Below are positions 7,816 through 16,217 of a stretch of DNA of 64,000 nt, one piece after another (position 1 is the stretch's first letter; the number at the start of each line of letters is the position of its first letter). The DNA comes from Nocardioidaceae bacterium SCSIO 66511. GTDB taxonomy: Bacteria; Actinomycetota; Actinomycetes; Propionibacteriales; Nocardioidaceae. The stretch is taken from NCBI GenBank assembly GCA_023100825.1, contig CP095846.1:1922001-1986000 (forward strand). Reading direction: 5' to 3'. The notes under the pieces were generated by a model, which did not search any database, was not told the origin of the DNA, and was given only the letters and a program-made list of their open reading frames with translations. The position numbers and the translations under genes are program-made.

Positions 7816-10662
7816 ATGACCGACACGGTGAGCGGATCCACGGGTAGAGCCGCACGGGGCACCTCGAAGGCGGGCAAGGGCCTGACCATCGAGCGTGTGT
7901 ACACCACCGAGGGGGTGCATCCGTACGACGAGGTCACCTGGGAGCGACGCGACGTCGTCCAGACCAACTGGAAGACCGGCGAGTCGGTGTTCGAGCAGAC
8001 CGGCGTCGAGTTCCCCGACTTCTGGAGCGTCAACGCCTCGACCATCGTCACCACCAAGTACTTCCGTGGTGCGGTCGGCACCGACCAGCGCGAGGGCAGC
8101 CTCAAGCAACTCCTCGACCGCGTCGTCTTGACCTACGTCAAGGCCGGTAAAGACAACGGCTACTTCGCCACCGACGCCGACGCCGAGGTGTTCGAGCACG
8201 AGCTGACCTGGATGCTGCTGCACCAGGTGTTCAGCTTCAACAGCCCCGTCTGGTTCAACGTCGGTACGTCGAGCCCTCAGCAGGTTTCGGCGTGCTTCAT
8301 CCTGTCCGTCGACGACTCGATGGACTCGATCCTCAACTGGTACAAGGAAGAGGGCCTGATCTTCAAGGGCGGTTCGGGCGCCGGACTGAACCTCTCCCGC
8401 ATCCGCTCGTCCAAGGAGCTGCTGCGCTCCTCCGGCGGCACGGCCAGCGGTCCGGTGTCGTTCATGCGCGGGGCCGATGCCTCGGCCGGCACCATCAAGT
8501 CCGGCGGCGCCACCCGACGTGCGGCCAAGATGGTCGTCCTCGACGTCGATCACCCCGACATCGAGGAGTTCGTGCACACCAAGGAGCGCGAGGAGGAGAA
8601 GATCCGCGTGCTCCGCGACGCCGGGTTCGATATGGACCTCGGCGGCAGCGACATCACCTCGGTGCAGTACCAGAACGCCAACAACTCCGTACGCGTCACC
8701 GACGAGTTCATGCGAGCCGTCGACGAGGGCACCGAGTTCGGGCTGCGGGCGCGTACGACCGGCGAGGTGATCGACACGGTCGACGCCCGCAAACTGTTCG
8801 CCGACATCTCACAGGCGGCATGGGCGTGTGCCGACCCGGGCATCCAGTACGACGGCACCATCAACGACTGGCACACCACGCCCGAGACGGGCCGCATCAC
8901 CGCGTCGAACCCGTGCAGTGAGTACATGCACCTCGACAACTCGTCCTGCAACCTCGCCAGCATGAACCTGCTGAAGTTCGTCGCCGACGACGGTAGCTTC
9001 GAGGTCGACAAGTTCGTCAAGGCCGTCGAGCTGGTCATCACCGCGATGGACATCTCGATCTGCTTCGCCGACTTCCCGACCGAGCCGATCGGCGAGACGA
9101 CCCGGGCGTACCGCCAGCTCGGCATCGGCTACGCCAACCTCGGCGCGCTGCTGATGGCATCGGGCCTTGCGTACGACTCCGACGGTGGCCGCGCGCTCGC
9201 CGGCGCCATCACCTCGCTGATGACCGGCACGTCGTACCGTCGCTCGGCCGAGCTGGCCGGCATCGTCGGCGCATACGACGGGTACGCCCAGAACGCCGAG
9301 CCGCACACCCGGGTGATGCGCAAGCACCAGTCCGCCAACGACGAGATCCGTACGATGCACGCGATCGACATAGCCGTGCACCGCGAGGCATCCAAGCAGT
9401 GGTCGCGCAACCTCGAGATCGGCCAGCAGAACGGCTGGCGCAACGCGCAGGCCAGTGTGCTCGCACCGACCGGCACGATCGGTTTCATGATGGACTGCGA
9501 TACGACCGGCATCGAGCCGGACTTCTCGCTGGTCAAGTTCAAGAAGCTCGTCGGCGGCGGCTCGATGCAGATCGTCAACCGCACCGTTCCGGCTGCGCTC
9601 AAGCGCCTCGGCTACACCGGGGAGACCAGCGAGGCGATCGTCGAGTACATCGCCGAGCACGGTCACGTGATCGACGCGCCGGGGCTCAAGCCGGAGCACT
9701 ACGAGGTGTTCGACTGCGCCATGGGTGAGCGGGCGATCAAGCCGATGGGCCACGTACGGATGATGGCGGCCGCGCAGCCGTTCCTGTCCGGCGCGATCTC
9801 CAAGACGGTCAACCTGCCGGAGGAGTCGACGGTCGAAGACATCGCCGACGTCTACCAGCAGGGCTGGCAGCTCGGCCTGAAGGCTCTCGCCGTCTACCGC
9901 GACAACTGCAAGGTCGGCCAGCCGCTCGCCGATGCGAAGGCCAAGTCGAAGGATGCTCCCGAGCCGGAGGTGCAGATCGTCGAGCGTCCGATCCGCAAGC
10001 GGCTGCCGAAATCGCGTCCGTCGCTTACTACGTCCTTCACGGTCGGTGGCGCAGAGGGCTACATGACCTCTGGTTCGTACCCCGACGACGGGCTCGGCGA
10101 GGTGTTCCTCAAGCTCGGCAAGCAGGGCTCGACGCTCGCCGGTGTGATGGATGCGTTCTCGATCGCCATCTCGATCTCGCTGCAGTACGGCGTGCCGCTC
10201 GAGACGTTCGTCGCGAAGTTCACGAACATGAAGTTCGAGCCGGCCGGTCTGACCGACGATCCGGACGTGCGGATGAGCCAGTCGATCATGGACTACATCT
10301 TCCGCCGCTTGGCGCTGGACTACCTGCCGTTCGAGACCCGCTCGGCGATGGGCATCCACTCCGCCGAGGAGCGGCAGCGCCAGCTCGACACCGGTTCGTA
10401 CGAACCAGTCGAGGACGAGGCACCGGAGGCAGAGGCGCTTTCGACACCAGCTGTCGCAGCGGCACCCGAGCCGGATTCCGATCCGGTCGCCGAAACCGCC
10501 AAGCCCGCCCCGCGTACGGCTCACACCTCGGCGGAGTTGCTCGAGTCGATCACCGGCTCGACAGTCGATGCGCCGCTGTGCTTCACCTGCGGCACGAAGA
10601 TGCGCCCCTCGGGCAGCTGCTTCGTCTGCGAGGGCTGCGGGTCGACGTCCGGCTGCAGCTGA
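7816..10662 (+). CDS. nrdJ: vitamin B12-dependent ribonucleoside-diphosphate reductase NrdJ (class II)
   Basis: The 948-residue enzyme reduces ribonucleotides to deoxyribonucleotides with adenosylcobalamin. The active site is N-P-C-S-E (Cys367, Glu369), with redox Cys160 and the S-S-C-N-L-A-S-M-N-L strand near 378. The G-G-S-G-A-G-L-N loop and P-T-G-T-I-G-F-M segment are also family landmarks. A low-complexity Ala/Glu/Pro linker near residue 870 leads to a C-terminal cysteine cluster (CFTCG, CFVCEGCG, SGCS), the usual zinc-binding/thiol-shuttle tail. AAGGAG lies upstream of ATG 7816. It forms an operon with nrdR. No cobalamin riboswitch was recognised; control appears to be through NrdR boxes. 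Confidence 0.97.
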   Translation: MTDTVSGSTGRAARGTSKAGKGLTIERVYTTEGVHPYDEVTWERRDVVQTNWKTGESVFEQTGVEFPDFWSVNASTIVTTKYFRGAVGTDQREGSLKQLLDRVVLTYVKAGKDNGYFATDADAEVFEHELTWMLLHQVFSFNSPVWFNVGTSSPQQVSACFILSVDDSMDSILNWYKEEGLIFKGGSGAGLNLSRIRSSKELLRSSGGTASGPVSFMRGADASAGTIKSGGATRRAAKMVVLDVDHPDIEEFVHTKEREEEKIRVLRDAGFDMDLGGSDITSVQYQNANNSVRVTDEFMRAVDEGTEFGLRARTTGEVIDTVDARKLFADISQAAWACADPGIQYDGTINDWHTTPETGRITASNPCSEYMHLDNSSCNLASMNLLKFVADDGSFEVDKFVKAVELVITAMDISICFADFPTEPIGETTRAYRQLGIGYANLGALLMASGLAYDSDGGRALAGAITSLMTGTSYRRSAELAGIVGAYDGYAQNAEPHTRVMRKHQSANDEIRTMHAIDIAVHREASKQWSRNLEIGQQNGWRNAQASVLAPTGTIGFMMDCDTTGIEPDFSLVKFKKLVGGGSMQIVNRTVPAALKRLGYTGETSEAIVEYIAEHGHVIDAPGLKPEHYEVFDCAMGERAIKPMGHVRMMAAAQPFLSGAISKTVNLPEESTVEDIADVYQQGWQLGLKALAVYRDNCKVGQPLADAKAKSKDAPEPEVQIVERPIRKRLPKSRPSLTTSFTVGGAEGYMTSGSYPDDGLGEVFLKLGKQGSTLAGVMDAFSIAISISLQYGVPLETFVAKFTNMKFEPAGLTDDPDVRMSQSIMDYIFRRLALDYLPFETRSAMGIHSAEERQRQLDTGSYEPVEDEAPEAEALSTPAVAAAPEPDSDPVAETAKPAPRTAHTSAELLESITGSTVDAPLCFTCGTKMRPSGSCFVCEGCGSTSGCS

Positions 10663-10676
10663 CGTCCGACAACCTG

Positions 10677-10733
10677 AGTTCGGTGCGTAGTCGTTGATGT
10701 TGAGCGCAAACACCAACGACTACGCACCGAACT
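10677..10733. repeat. 57-bp palindrome, copy A
   Basis: The left arm is agttcggtgcgtagtcgttg (10677-10696). Its exact reverse complement is at 10714-10733, with a 17-nt loop. It starts 14 nt after the nrdJ stop and ends 11 nt before the stop of the convergent DUF559 gene, fitting a bidirectional terminator. Four relatives lie at 11748, 28107, 43670 and 61218. Confidence 0.9.
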
Positions 10734-10744
10734 TCTGATGCGGG

Positions 10745-11680
10745 TCAGCGGGTGGAAGCCGGTCGACGCTCAAAAAGTCGAGACCACTGCGAGTTGAAGA
10801 CCGGCTCCGGTCCGGTGTAGCCACCCTCGATGAGGAGGCCGTACGCCCGGCGTACCACGTCTCGCGGAGCACGTAGCCGTTGGTTCGTCACTCGGTAGAA
10901 GCGCCAACCTGCGTCGTCGAATCCTTGGACGCGGTCGAGGTCGAGATTCCACTGGGCGGTGTCCTCGGCATGTTGTCGCCCGTCGTACTCGACGACCAGG
11001 CGGTACGCGACCCAGACGAGATCGCCACAGCCGAGGAATCGGTCGTCGTCGTAAACGTTGAGATTGCACGTATCCGGCCCGGGCAATCCGGCGAGTACGA
11101 GCAGCAGTCGCGTCACCGTCTCGCGCGGCGAGCGCACGTCCTCGCGTACGTATGGCAGTGCGATCCGTGCGTTGCAAATGCCCTCCCAGTTGTCCGTCGC
11201 CTCCACGAAGCGCGTCAACCGGGTGAGTGTCGTGGCGTTGTTGTGGATCAACCAGTCCGCGGCGATCACAGCATCGACGAGGTCGAGGTCCAAGCAGGCA
11301 TCGACCCAACACTGCTCCGGGCACACAGCCGGACCTTGGCAATCGGCAACGCGCATTCGCCTGATGACCTGCACCCAGTCGCAGCGGCTTCGATGTGGTT
11401 GGGTGCTCGCGAACCGAACCGGCAATTCCGAGCCAACCTCGACGCCGTAGCATCGCAGGCCGGTCAGATGAGTGGCCCGCGCTTCGTCTCCGAGCAGGAG
11501 AATCCCTGCACTGAGGTAGGTCTCGAACGTCATCGGTACGTCTGCGCAGACGTAAACGCCCCGGACCAGACGCTTGAATCGGCTGCCACGTAACGCCTGA
11601 TCGCTGAGCCCGAGGCGGAGAGCCTCGGCACGCGTGAACGGACGGTCGCGGAGTGCGGGTGGGATCGTCATGGCCAACAT
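10745..11680 (-). CDS. AbiEi-like N-domain / DUF559 nuclease-like protein
   Basis: The 311-residue protein has an N-terminal winged-helix-like region of the AbiEi-antitoxin type (F-T-R-A-E-A, then L-V-R-G-V-Y-V). Its C-terminal third resembles the DUF559/Vsr-like restriction-endonuclease fold. Landmarks there are V-A-Y-R-L-V-V-E-Y-D-G-R-Q-H, then D-L-D-R and W-R-F-Y-R-V-T. The E-Y-D and Q-H motifs are those expected of the nuclease core. Such genes are widespread in actinobacteria and poorly characterised. ATG 11680 is the best start but lacks a strong ribosome site; ATG 11671 is possible. It is bracketed by two nearly identical 57-bp palindromes. Confidence 0.75.
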   Translation of the reverse strand: MLAMTIPPALRDRPFTRAEALRLGLSDQALRGSRFKRLVRGVYVCADVPMTFETYLSAGILLLGDEARATHLTGLRCYGVEVGSELPVRFASTQPHRSRCDWVQVIRRMRVADCQGPAVCPEQCWVDACLDLDLVDAVIAADWLIHNNATTLTRLTRFVEATDNWEGICNARIALPYVREDVRSPRETVTRLLLVLAGLPGPDTCNLNVYDDDRFLGCGDLVWVAYRLVVEYDGRQHAEDTAQWNLDLDRVQGFDDAGWRFYRVTNQRLRAPRDVVRRAYGLLIEGGYTGPEPVFNSQWSRLFERRPASTR

Positions 11681-11747
11681 GTCGGGCAGTGTGATGGCCG
11701 GGCGCCGATCCTGTCGGCGTCGTCCACAGGTCCGCCCGATCATGCGA

Positions 11748-11804
11748 AGTTCGGTGCGTAGTCGTTGATGTTGAGCGCAAACACCAACGACTACGCGCCG
11801 AACT
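11748..11804. repeat. 57-bp palindrome, copy B
   Basis: The arms 11748-11767 and 11785-11804 pair with one mismatch (cgc for cac). The 17-nt loop atgttgagcgcaaacac is identical to copy A. It lies 33 nt after the stop of the WYL regulator gene and upstream of the DUF559 gene. Copies A and B are thus direct repeats, 56 of 57 identical, flanking DUF559. Confidence 0.9.
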
Positions 11805-11837
11805 CCATTCGGCCTGGGCGCTCGGACGTCGAAGCGG

Positions 11838-12800
11838 TCACCGGTCCGCGAGCGAGTCGGACATCCGATCCGCAACTGTGCGCACGGCGTCTCGTAGCTC
11901 GGGGCCACCTTCGACGCGGAAGGGCAACGGGATGGCGGCGAGCCATTCGCCGGCGTACATCGATGGGTTGCCGGTGCTGCCGATCAGGACGCAACGACGT
12001 GCGTCGAGGGGTTCGAGCCGGCCCATCGGAGGTCGAACCCATGGGGCGACCTCCTCGAACGGAGCCTCGAAGACGACCCGGGTGTCGTACTCCCAGCCGA
12101 TACCGAGCTGTTGCTCCAGCAGGCCCGCATGGTCGAGGTCGTCGGGAGCAACGAACGTCTCCGTGCGTTCGGCGACCGACTGGATCCGGTCGATGCGATA
12201 GGTGCGTACGGCGTCTGCGCGGTGGGAGTGGCAGAGCAGGTACCAGCGCCCATGCCGTACGACGACGGCCCACGGGTCGGCGGACTCCTCCCATTGTTTG
12301 CCCGACTGACTGCGGTACTCGATTCGTACGCCGAACCGGGCGGCGGATGCGGCGACCAGCGCACTGGTGATCTCCGGGTCGGGTCGAGCGGCACCGTGTT
12401 GTGGCAGCGACGCGGCATGCCCGCGCATCGTGGCGGCTTGCCGGCCGACGTGCTCCGGCAACGCTCGGATCAGTTTGCCCAGCGCCGATCCGACCGGGTC
12501 GTCGGCGTCGGCTGCCGCGTGGCTGCCGTCGAGCGCGGCCATCACCAGGCCGAGCGCCTCGGTGGCACTGAACCTCAGCGGCGGCAGCCGGATGCCTCGG
12601 CCGAGTCGGTACCCGCCGTAGCGTCCGCGTTCGGAGACGACGGGGATGTCGGCGTCTCTGAGGATCGCGACGTAGCGTCGTGCGGCGCGCTCGGTGACGC
12701 CGAGCGTCTCGGCGAGTTCGGACGCCGTGAGGCCGGGCCTGGCCTGCAGCAGTTCGAGCGTACGGAGGGCGCGAACCGTCGGACTCGTTTCGACCGCCAT
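11838..12800 (-). CDS. WYL-domain transcriptional regulator (YafY/DeoR-like)
   Basis: The 320-residue protein has an N-terminal HTH (residues about 10-60, L-T-A-S-E-L-A-E-T-L-G-V-T-E-R-A-A-R-R-Y). The S-E-R-G-R-Y-G-G-Y-R-L-G wing follows. The WYL domain comes next: P-W-A-V-V-V-R-H-G-R-W-Y-L-L-C and Y-R-I-D-R-I. A WCX-like C-terminus ends it. WYL regulators sense small ligands or nucleic acids. It is divergent from an alpha/beta hydrolase gene 87 bp away and probably controls it. The start at 12800 is the ATG nearest the HTH; the ribosome site is weak. Confidence 0.9.
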   Translation of the reverse strand: MAVETSPTVRALRTLELLQARPGLTASELAETLGVTERAARRYVAILRDADIPVVSERGRYGGYRLGRGIRLPPLRFSATEALGLVMAALDGSHAAADADDPVGSALGKLIRALPEHVGRQAATMRGHAASLPQHGAARPDPEITSALVAASAARFGVRIEYRSQSGKQWEESADPWAVVVRHGRWYLLCHSHRADAVRTYRIDRIQSVAERTETFVAPDDLDHAGLLEQQLGIGWEYDTRVVFEAPFEEVAPWVRPPMGRLEPLDARRCVLIGSTGNPSMYAGEWLAAIPLPFRVEGGPELRDAVRTVADRMSDSLADR

Positions 12801-12887
12801 AGCTGCCCACCCTAATCCGGCTCTGAATCGTCCGGTATGCGGTCTACGGTCGACGCGGATTCGAGAACGCGAGAGAACGGAACTGCG

Positions 12888-13565
12888 ATGGACATCGTGT
12901 TGGTCGGCGGACTGTGGCTGGACGGTTCGGCCTGGGACGAGGTCATACCTGCCTTGGAAGCGCACGGACACCGGCCGCGCCCGGTGACGTTGCCCGGGCA
13001 GGGCGACGGCAACGCATCGGCGACGCTCGACGATCAGATCGCCGCAGTGCTATCCGCTGTCGACTCGAGCGCCGGAAAGCCGATGGTGGTGGGGCATTCC
13101 GCCGCCAGCGGACTGGCCTGGATCGCAGCCGACAGGCGGCCCGACAAGGTCGCGAAGGCAGTCATGATCGGTGGATTCCCTTGCAGTGATGGCGAAACGT
13201 ACGCCGACCTCTTCCCGCGACACGACGGCGCTATGTCGTTCCCCGGCTGGGAACCCTTCGCCGGCGCCGACACAGCAGACCTGGACGATGAGACGAAGTC
13301 GGCGATCGCGGCGACGCTGATCCCGGTCCCCGAGGGCGTGGCACTTGCGGCCGTCACCCTCACTGACGACCGCCGTTATGACGTGCCGCTCGTCCTGGTC
13401 TGCCCGGAGTTCACACCGGCCGAGGCCAAAGAATGGGTCGACGCGGGCGAGCTGCCGGAGGTGGCGAAGTCGCGCAACCTGTCGTACGTCGACCTCGACA
13501 CGGGGCATTGGCCGATGTTCAGCGCGCCCGGCGAACTCGCCCGCGTGCTGGCAGAGCTCAGCTGA
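12888..13565 (+). CDS. alpha/beta hydrolase
   Basis: A 225-residue compact alpha/beta hydrolase. The oxyanion region V-G-G-L-W-L-D-G-S-A-W comes first, followed by the nucleophile elbow G-H-S-A-A-S-G (Ser about residue 70). The catalytic histidine is in T-G-H-W-P-M near the C-terminus. The short length and lack of a lid domain resemble esterase/EstX-like proteins. It is divergent from the WYL regulator, the likely local controller. Its last 8 bp overlap the end of the convergent YCII gene. The substrate is unknown. Confidence 0.88.
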   Translation: MDIVLVGGLWLDGSAWDEVIPALEAHGHRPRPVTLPGQGDGNASATLDDQIAAVLSAVDSSAGKPMVVGHSAASGLAWIAADRRPDKVAKAVMIGGFPCSDGETYADLFPRHDGAMSFPGWEPFAGADTADLDDETKSAIAATLIPVPEGVALAAVTLTDDRRYDVPLVLVCPEFTPAEAKEWVDAGELPEVAKSRNLSYVDLDTGHWPMFSAPGELARVLAELS

Positions 13566-13839
13566 CGAACCCTCCGTACGGCCGCAGGCCGGTGACCGTG
13601 AACTCCGAGAGCCCGGAGGCGGCCATCGGCAGACCGTCAACGATCTTGCGCGCATCCGACAGCGCGTCTGCCTCGACGATGAAGCAGGCACCGGGCACAT
13701 CGTCGCGTAACCAGATCTGGCGTACGACCCCGTCGGCGTACAACTCACGTACGCGTGCCGTCTCCGCCGGTATGACGGCGTCGAAGTCACTGTCGGCGTA
13801 CGTCTCTGTACGGCGCCTGCTGGTCACCATGAACTGCAC
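13558..13839 (-). CDS. YCII/muconolactone isomerase-like small protein
   Basis: A 93-residue ferredoxin-like alpha/beta protein with M-V-T-S-R-R, an R-V-R-E-L-Y-A-D-G-V-V-R-Q-I-W-L helix-strand and G-A-C-F-I-V-E-A. The pattern matches YCII-related/muconolactone isomerase-like domains. GTG 13839 has GGGGGA about 6 nt upstream; ATG 13830 is an alternative. It lies 71 bp downstream of the flavin reductase gene on the same strand and may be the last gene of that operon. No specific reaction can be assigned. Confidence 0.75.
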   Translation of the reverse strand: MQFMVTSRRRTETYADSDFDAVIPAETARVRELYADGVVRQIWLRDDVPGACFIVEADALSDARKIVDGLPMAASGLSEFTVTGLRPYGGFVS

Positions 13840-13910
13840 GATGTTCCCCCTGCCGATCGGTCTTTACGGGCCGCTGCCCACGTTACGTCGACGGCTGGGC
13901 ATCGAACTGT

Positions 13911-14516
13911 TCAGGCGACGCTCGCGGTCGAGTCGTCCGCAGACGTGCCGACCTCGCGGTCGGTGTCTGTGCCGTTGATGCGTCCGTCGAGTCGCGCGGG
14001 ATCCAGGTCGTCGCGGTGTAGTCGCTGAAAGCCGCTCTTGTGGAAGACGAGCGGCGGCCGGTCCGGATCGGCGTGTACGTCGTGCACCTGCAGGAGCGCA
14101 ATCACGTGGTCGCCCGCGTCGTACTCCTGATGCATCGAGCAGGTGAACGTTGACACGGCCTCGTCGAGGAGTACGGCGCCGTCGCCGCTGGTACGGATCA
14201 CCAGGCCGTCGAAGCGTTGCTCGGCCGGACCGGCGAGCTGACGGCACAGCGCGTCGTGGTGGTCGGCGAGCACGCTGACGCCGACAGACCGCGCATCGCG
14301 CAGCGCCGGCCAGGTGTTGCTGGTCTTCGCAACGGAGAAGGAGACGAGCGGCGGATCGAGGCTGACCGAGGTGAACGAGCTCGCGGCGATGCCGATGAGC
14401 TGTCCGCCGACCTGCGCGCCGACGGCCACGACTCCGCTCGGAAAGGTGCCATACGCATCGCGAAGCGCGCGTCCGTCGAACTGCGTGGTCGTCTCCGTGT
14501 CGATGGTGGCAGTCAT
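13911..14516 (-). CDS. flavin reductase family protein (FMN-binding split barrel)
   Basis: The 201-residue protein has the short-chain flavin reductase pattern Y-G-T-F-P-S-G-V-V-A-V near the N-terminus. It continues with I-G-I-A-A-S-S-F-T-S-V-S-L-D-P-P-L-V-S-F and W-P-A-L-R-D. A C-terminal H-V-I-A-L-L-Q-V-H-D-V strand completes the barrel. It supplies reduced FMN to the oxygenases encoded upstream in the same operon. ATG 14516 overlaps the upstream stop by 4 bp (ATGA), with AGGAG at good spacing. It is the fifth gene of the organosulfur operon; the window holds two flavin-reducing partners side by side. Confidence 0.9.
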   Translation of the reverse strand: MTATIDTETTTQFDGRALRDAYGTFPSGVVAVGAQVGGQLIGIAASSFTSVSLDPPLVSFSVAKTSNTWPALRDARSVGVSVLADHHDALCRQLAGPAEQRFDGLVIRTSGDGAVLLDEAVSTFTCSMHQEYDAGDHVIALLQVHDVHADPDRPPLVFHKSGFQRLHRDDLDPARLDGRINGTDTDREVGTSADDSTASVA

Positions 14517-15037
14517 ACGAGAACTCCTGTCGTGTCGTTGCGGTGTCGGAGGATTGCGTCGACCACGGGTCGGGCCGAGGCGAGCCACGGTTCGTACGCG
14601 GCGGGGTCGTCGTACTCGGAGTCGCGTACGTACAGCCCGCGTACGGGTGTCAGCGCGCCGAGCTCGGCGAGTACCGGACGCAGCGTGTACTCCGGTGCGA
14701 GCGCGTGGCCGGGGCCCGCGCCGAGCATCAGCGGCACGGCGATCCCGGTGAGGCTGCCTCCCGCGAAGCGATCGAGGAACAGCTTCAGCAACCCGGTGAT
14801 GCTCGCCTTGTACGTCGGGCTGGCGACGATCACGAGATCCGCCGTTGCGATCTGATCGACCAGCCGGGCCACGTCTGCGTCCGCGAAGTCGAGTAACGAC
14901 GAGCCGCGCTCGGCCAGGTCGACCACGAAGTCGGGCTCGCGTCCGGACAGCTCACGAGCAAGCCGACTGGCTGCGGCGAGCGTACGGCTCTGCGGCTTCG
15001 GGTTGCCGACGACGACTGCAACCCGCCGGGCGCTCAC
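14513..15037 (-). CDS. NADPH-dependent FMN reductase (SsuE/MsuE type)
   Basis: A 174-residue flavodoxin-like protein. It begins V-A-V-V-V-G-N-P-K-P-Q-S-R-T (phosphate-binding loop). It has the flavin-binding S-P-T-Y-K-A-S-I-T-G-L-L-K-L-F-L-D segment typical of SsuE/MsuE reductases, which deliver FMNH2 to two-component alkanesulfonate monooxygenases. GTG 15037 overlaps the stop of the monooxygenase gene by 4 bp (GTGA). Tight coupling with an SsuD-like gene supports the same partnership here. Confidence 0.9.
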   Translation of the reverse strand: MSARRVAVVVGNPKPQSRTLAAASRLARELSGREPDFVVDLAERGSSLLDFADADVARLVDQIATADLVIVASPTYKASITGLLKLFLDRFAGGSLTGIAVPLMLGAGPGHALAPEYTLRPVLAELGALTPVRGLYVRDSEYDDPAAYEPWLASARPVVDAILRHRNDTTGVLV

Positions 15038-16203
15038 GATGCCGTCCTTCCCGCGGATGCGAACGGCACCGCGGCTGGGGAGTGCCGTGAGACCGGTCGC
15101 GGGTCCTTCCACAGTCCGCGGTCGGCGAGGATGGGCAGAACGCCCTCGCCGAAGCCGTACGCACCTTCCAGGTGCGGGTACGCGGACAGCACGAACTCCT
15201 CGATGCCGAGGTCCGCGTACTCGGCGATCCGGTCGGCGACCTCCTCGTGGCTGCCGACGAGCGCGGTGCCCGCCCCACCGCGTACGAGACCGACACCCGC
15301 CCACACGTTGGGGTAGATCTCGAGATCGTCCCGGCTGCCGCCGTGCAGCTCCAGCATCCGCCGCTGGCCTTCGGACTCGCTGCGTTGCAAGCCGGCTTGG
15401 ATCTTCTGGATCGTCTCGCCGTCGACGTCGTCGATCAGCCGTTGCGCTTCCGCCCAGGCCTCCTGCGACGTACGACGGTTGATCGTGTGCATGCGGATCC
15501 CGAACCGGATCGGGCGGTCGCCGCGCGAAGGATCGGCTGCGGCGAGTCGTCGGATCCACTCGATCTTCTTCGCAACGGCCTCCGGCGGTTCGCCCCAGGT
15601 CAGATAGACGTCGGCGTGCTTCGCGGCGACGTCGCCGGCCGCCGGCGACGAGCCGCCGAAGTAGATGTCCGGGACCGGGTTCGGGATCTGGTCCAGCCGC
15701 GCACCCTCGACCTTGAGGTGCTCACCGTCGAAGTCGACGGTGACACCGGCCCACAGTCGACGGACGATGGTCAGGAACTCGTCGCAGCGCGCGTACCGCG
15801 CCTCCTTGTCGAGGAAGTCGCCGAACATGCGTTGTTCGTGACTCTCTCCGCCGGTGACCACGTTGAGGAGCAGCCGGCCGCCGGTGAGGTTCTGGAACGT
15901 ACCCGACATCTGGGCGGCGAGGTACGGCGCGATGATGCCCGGTCGGAATGCAACCAAGAATCTCAGTCGCTCCGAGACCTGACTCAGCATCGCAGTGGAC
16001 AGCCAGGCGTCGTCGCACCATGCGCCGGTTGGCGTGAGCGCGGCGTCGAAGCCGCTCTGCTCGGCAGCACGAGCGATCTGACCGAGGTAGGCCACGTCGG
16101 CGGGCCTGGTCGAGACGCCTGGGTTGACGCCGTGCCCGCCGCCGACGATGTGCTGGCCGTCGCCGCCGTTCGTTGGCAGGAACCAGTGGAACTTCAATGA
16201 CAT
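15034..16203 (-). CDS. LLM-class FMNH2-dependent alkanesulfonate monooxygenase-like (SsuD family)
   Basis: The 389-residue TIM barrel closely follows SsuD. It has F-H-W-F-L-P-T-N-G-G, then F-D-A-A-L-T-P-T-G-A-W-C-D-D. Then come F-R-P-G-I-I-A-P, L-L-L-N-V-V-T-G-G, Y-F-G-G-S-S-P-A-A and a C-terminal G-L-V-R-G-G-A-G-T-A-L-V-G-S. SsuD oxygenates alkanesulfonates to aldehyde plus sulfite. It is coupled to SsuE-like and flavin reductase genes downstream and to two other LLM/acyl-CoA-dehydrogenase-type oxygenases upstream. No transporter lies next to it. Start ATG 16203; stop/start spacing to the preceding gene is 14 nt. Confidence 0.9.
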   Translation of the reverse strand: MSLKFHWFLPTNGGDGQHIVGGGHGVNPGVSTRPADVAYLGQIARAAEQSGFDAALTPTGAWCDDAWLSTAMLSQVSERLRFLVAFRPGIIAPYLAAQMSGTFQNLTGGRLLLNVVTGGESHEQRMFGDFLDKEARYARCDEFLTIVRRLWAGVTVDFDGEHLKVEGARLDQIPNPVPDIYFGGSSPAAGDVAAKHADVYLTWGEPPEAVAKKIEWIRRLAAADPSRGDRPIRFGIRMHTINRRTSQEAWAEAQRLIDDVDGETIQKIQAGLQRSESEGQRRMLELHGGSRDDLEIYPNVWAGVGLVRGGAGTALVGSHEEVADRIAEYADLGIEEFVLSAYPHLEGAYGFGEGVLPILADRGLWKDPRPVSRHSPAAVPFASAGRTAS

Positions 16204-16217
16204 ACGAGGACTACCTT

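Noticed and set aside
8809-10716. A long open minus-strand frame across nrdJ
   Set aside because: It is antisense to a well-conserved gene, low in recognisable motifs and rich in Arg/Ala as expected from high-GC shadow frames. The same applies to frames opposite the hydantoinase and oxygenase genes.
10677-10733. The 57-bp palindromes as integron attC sites
   Set aside because: The outer ends lack the RYYYAAC/GTTRRRY core boxes, the arms are almost fully paired without extrahelical bases, and no integrase is nearby.
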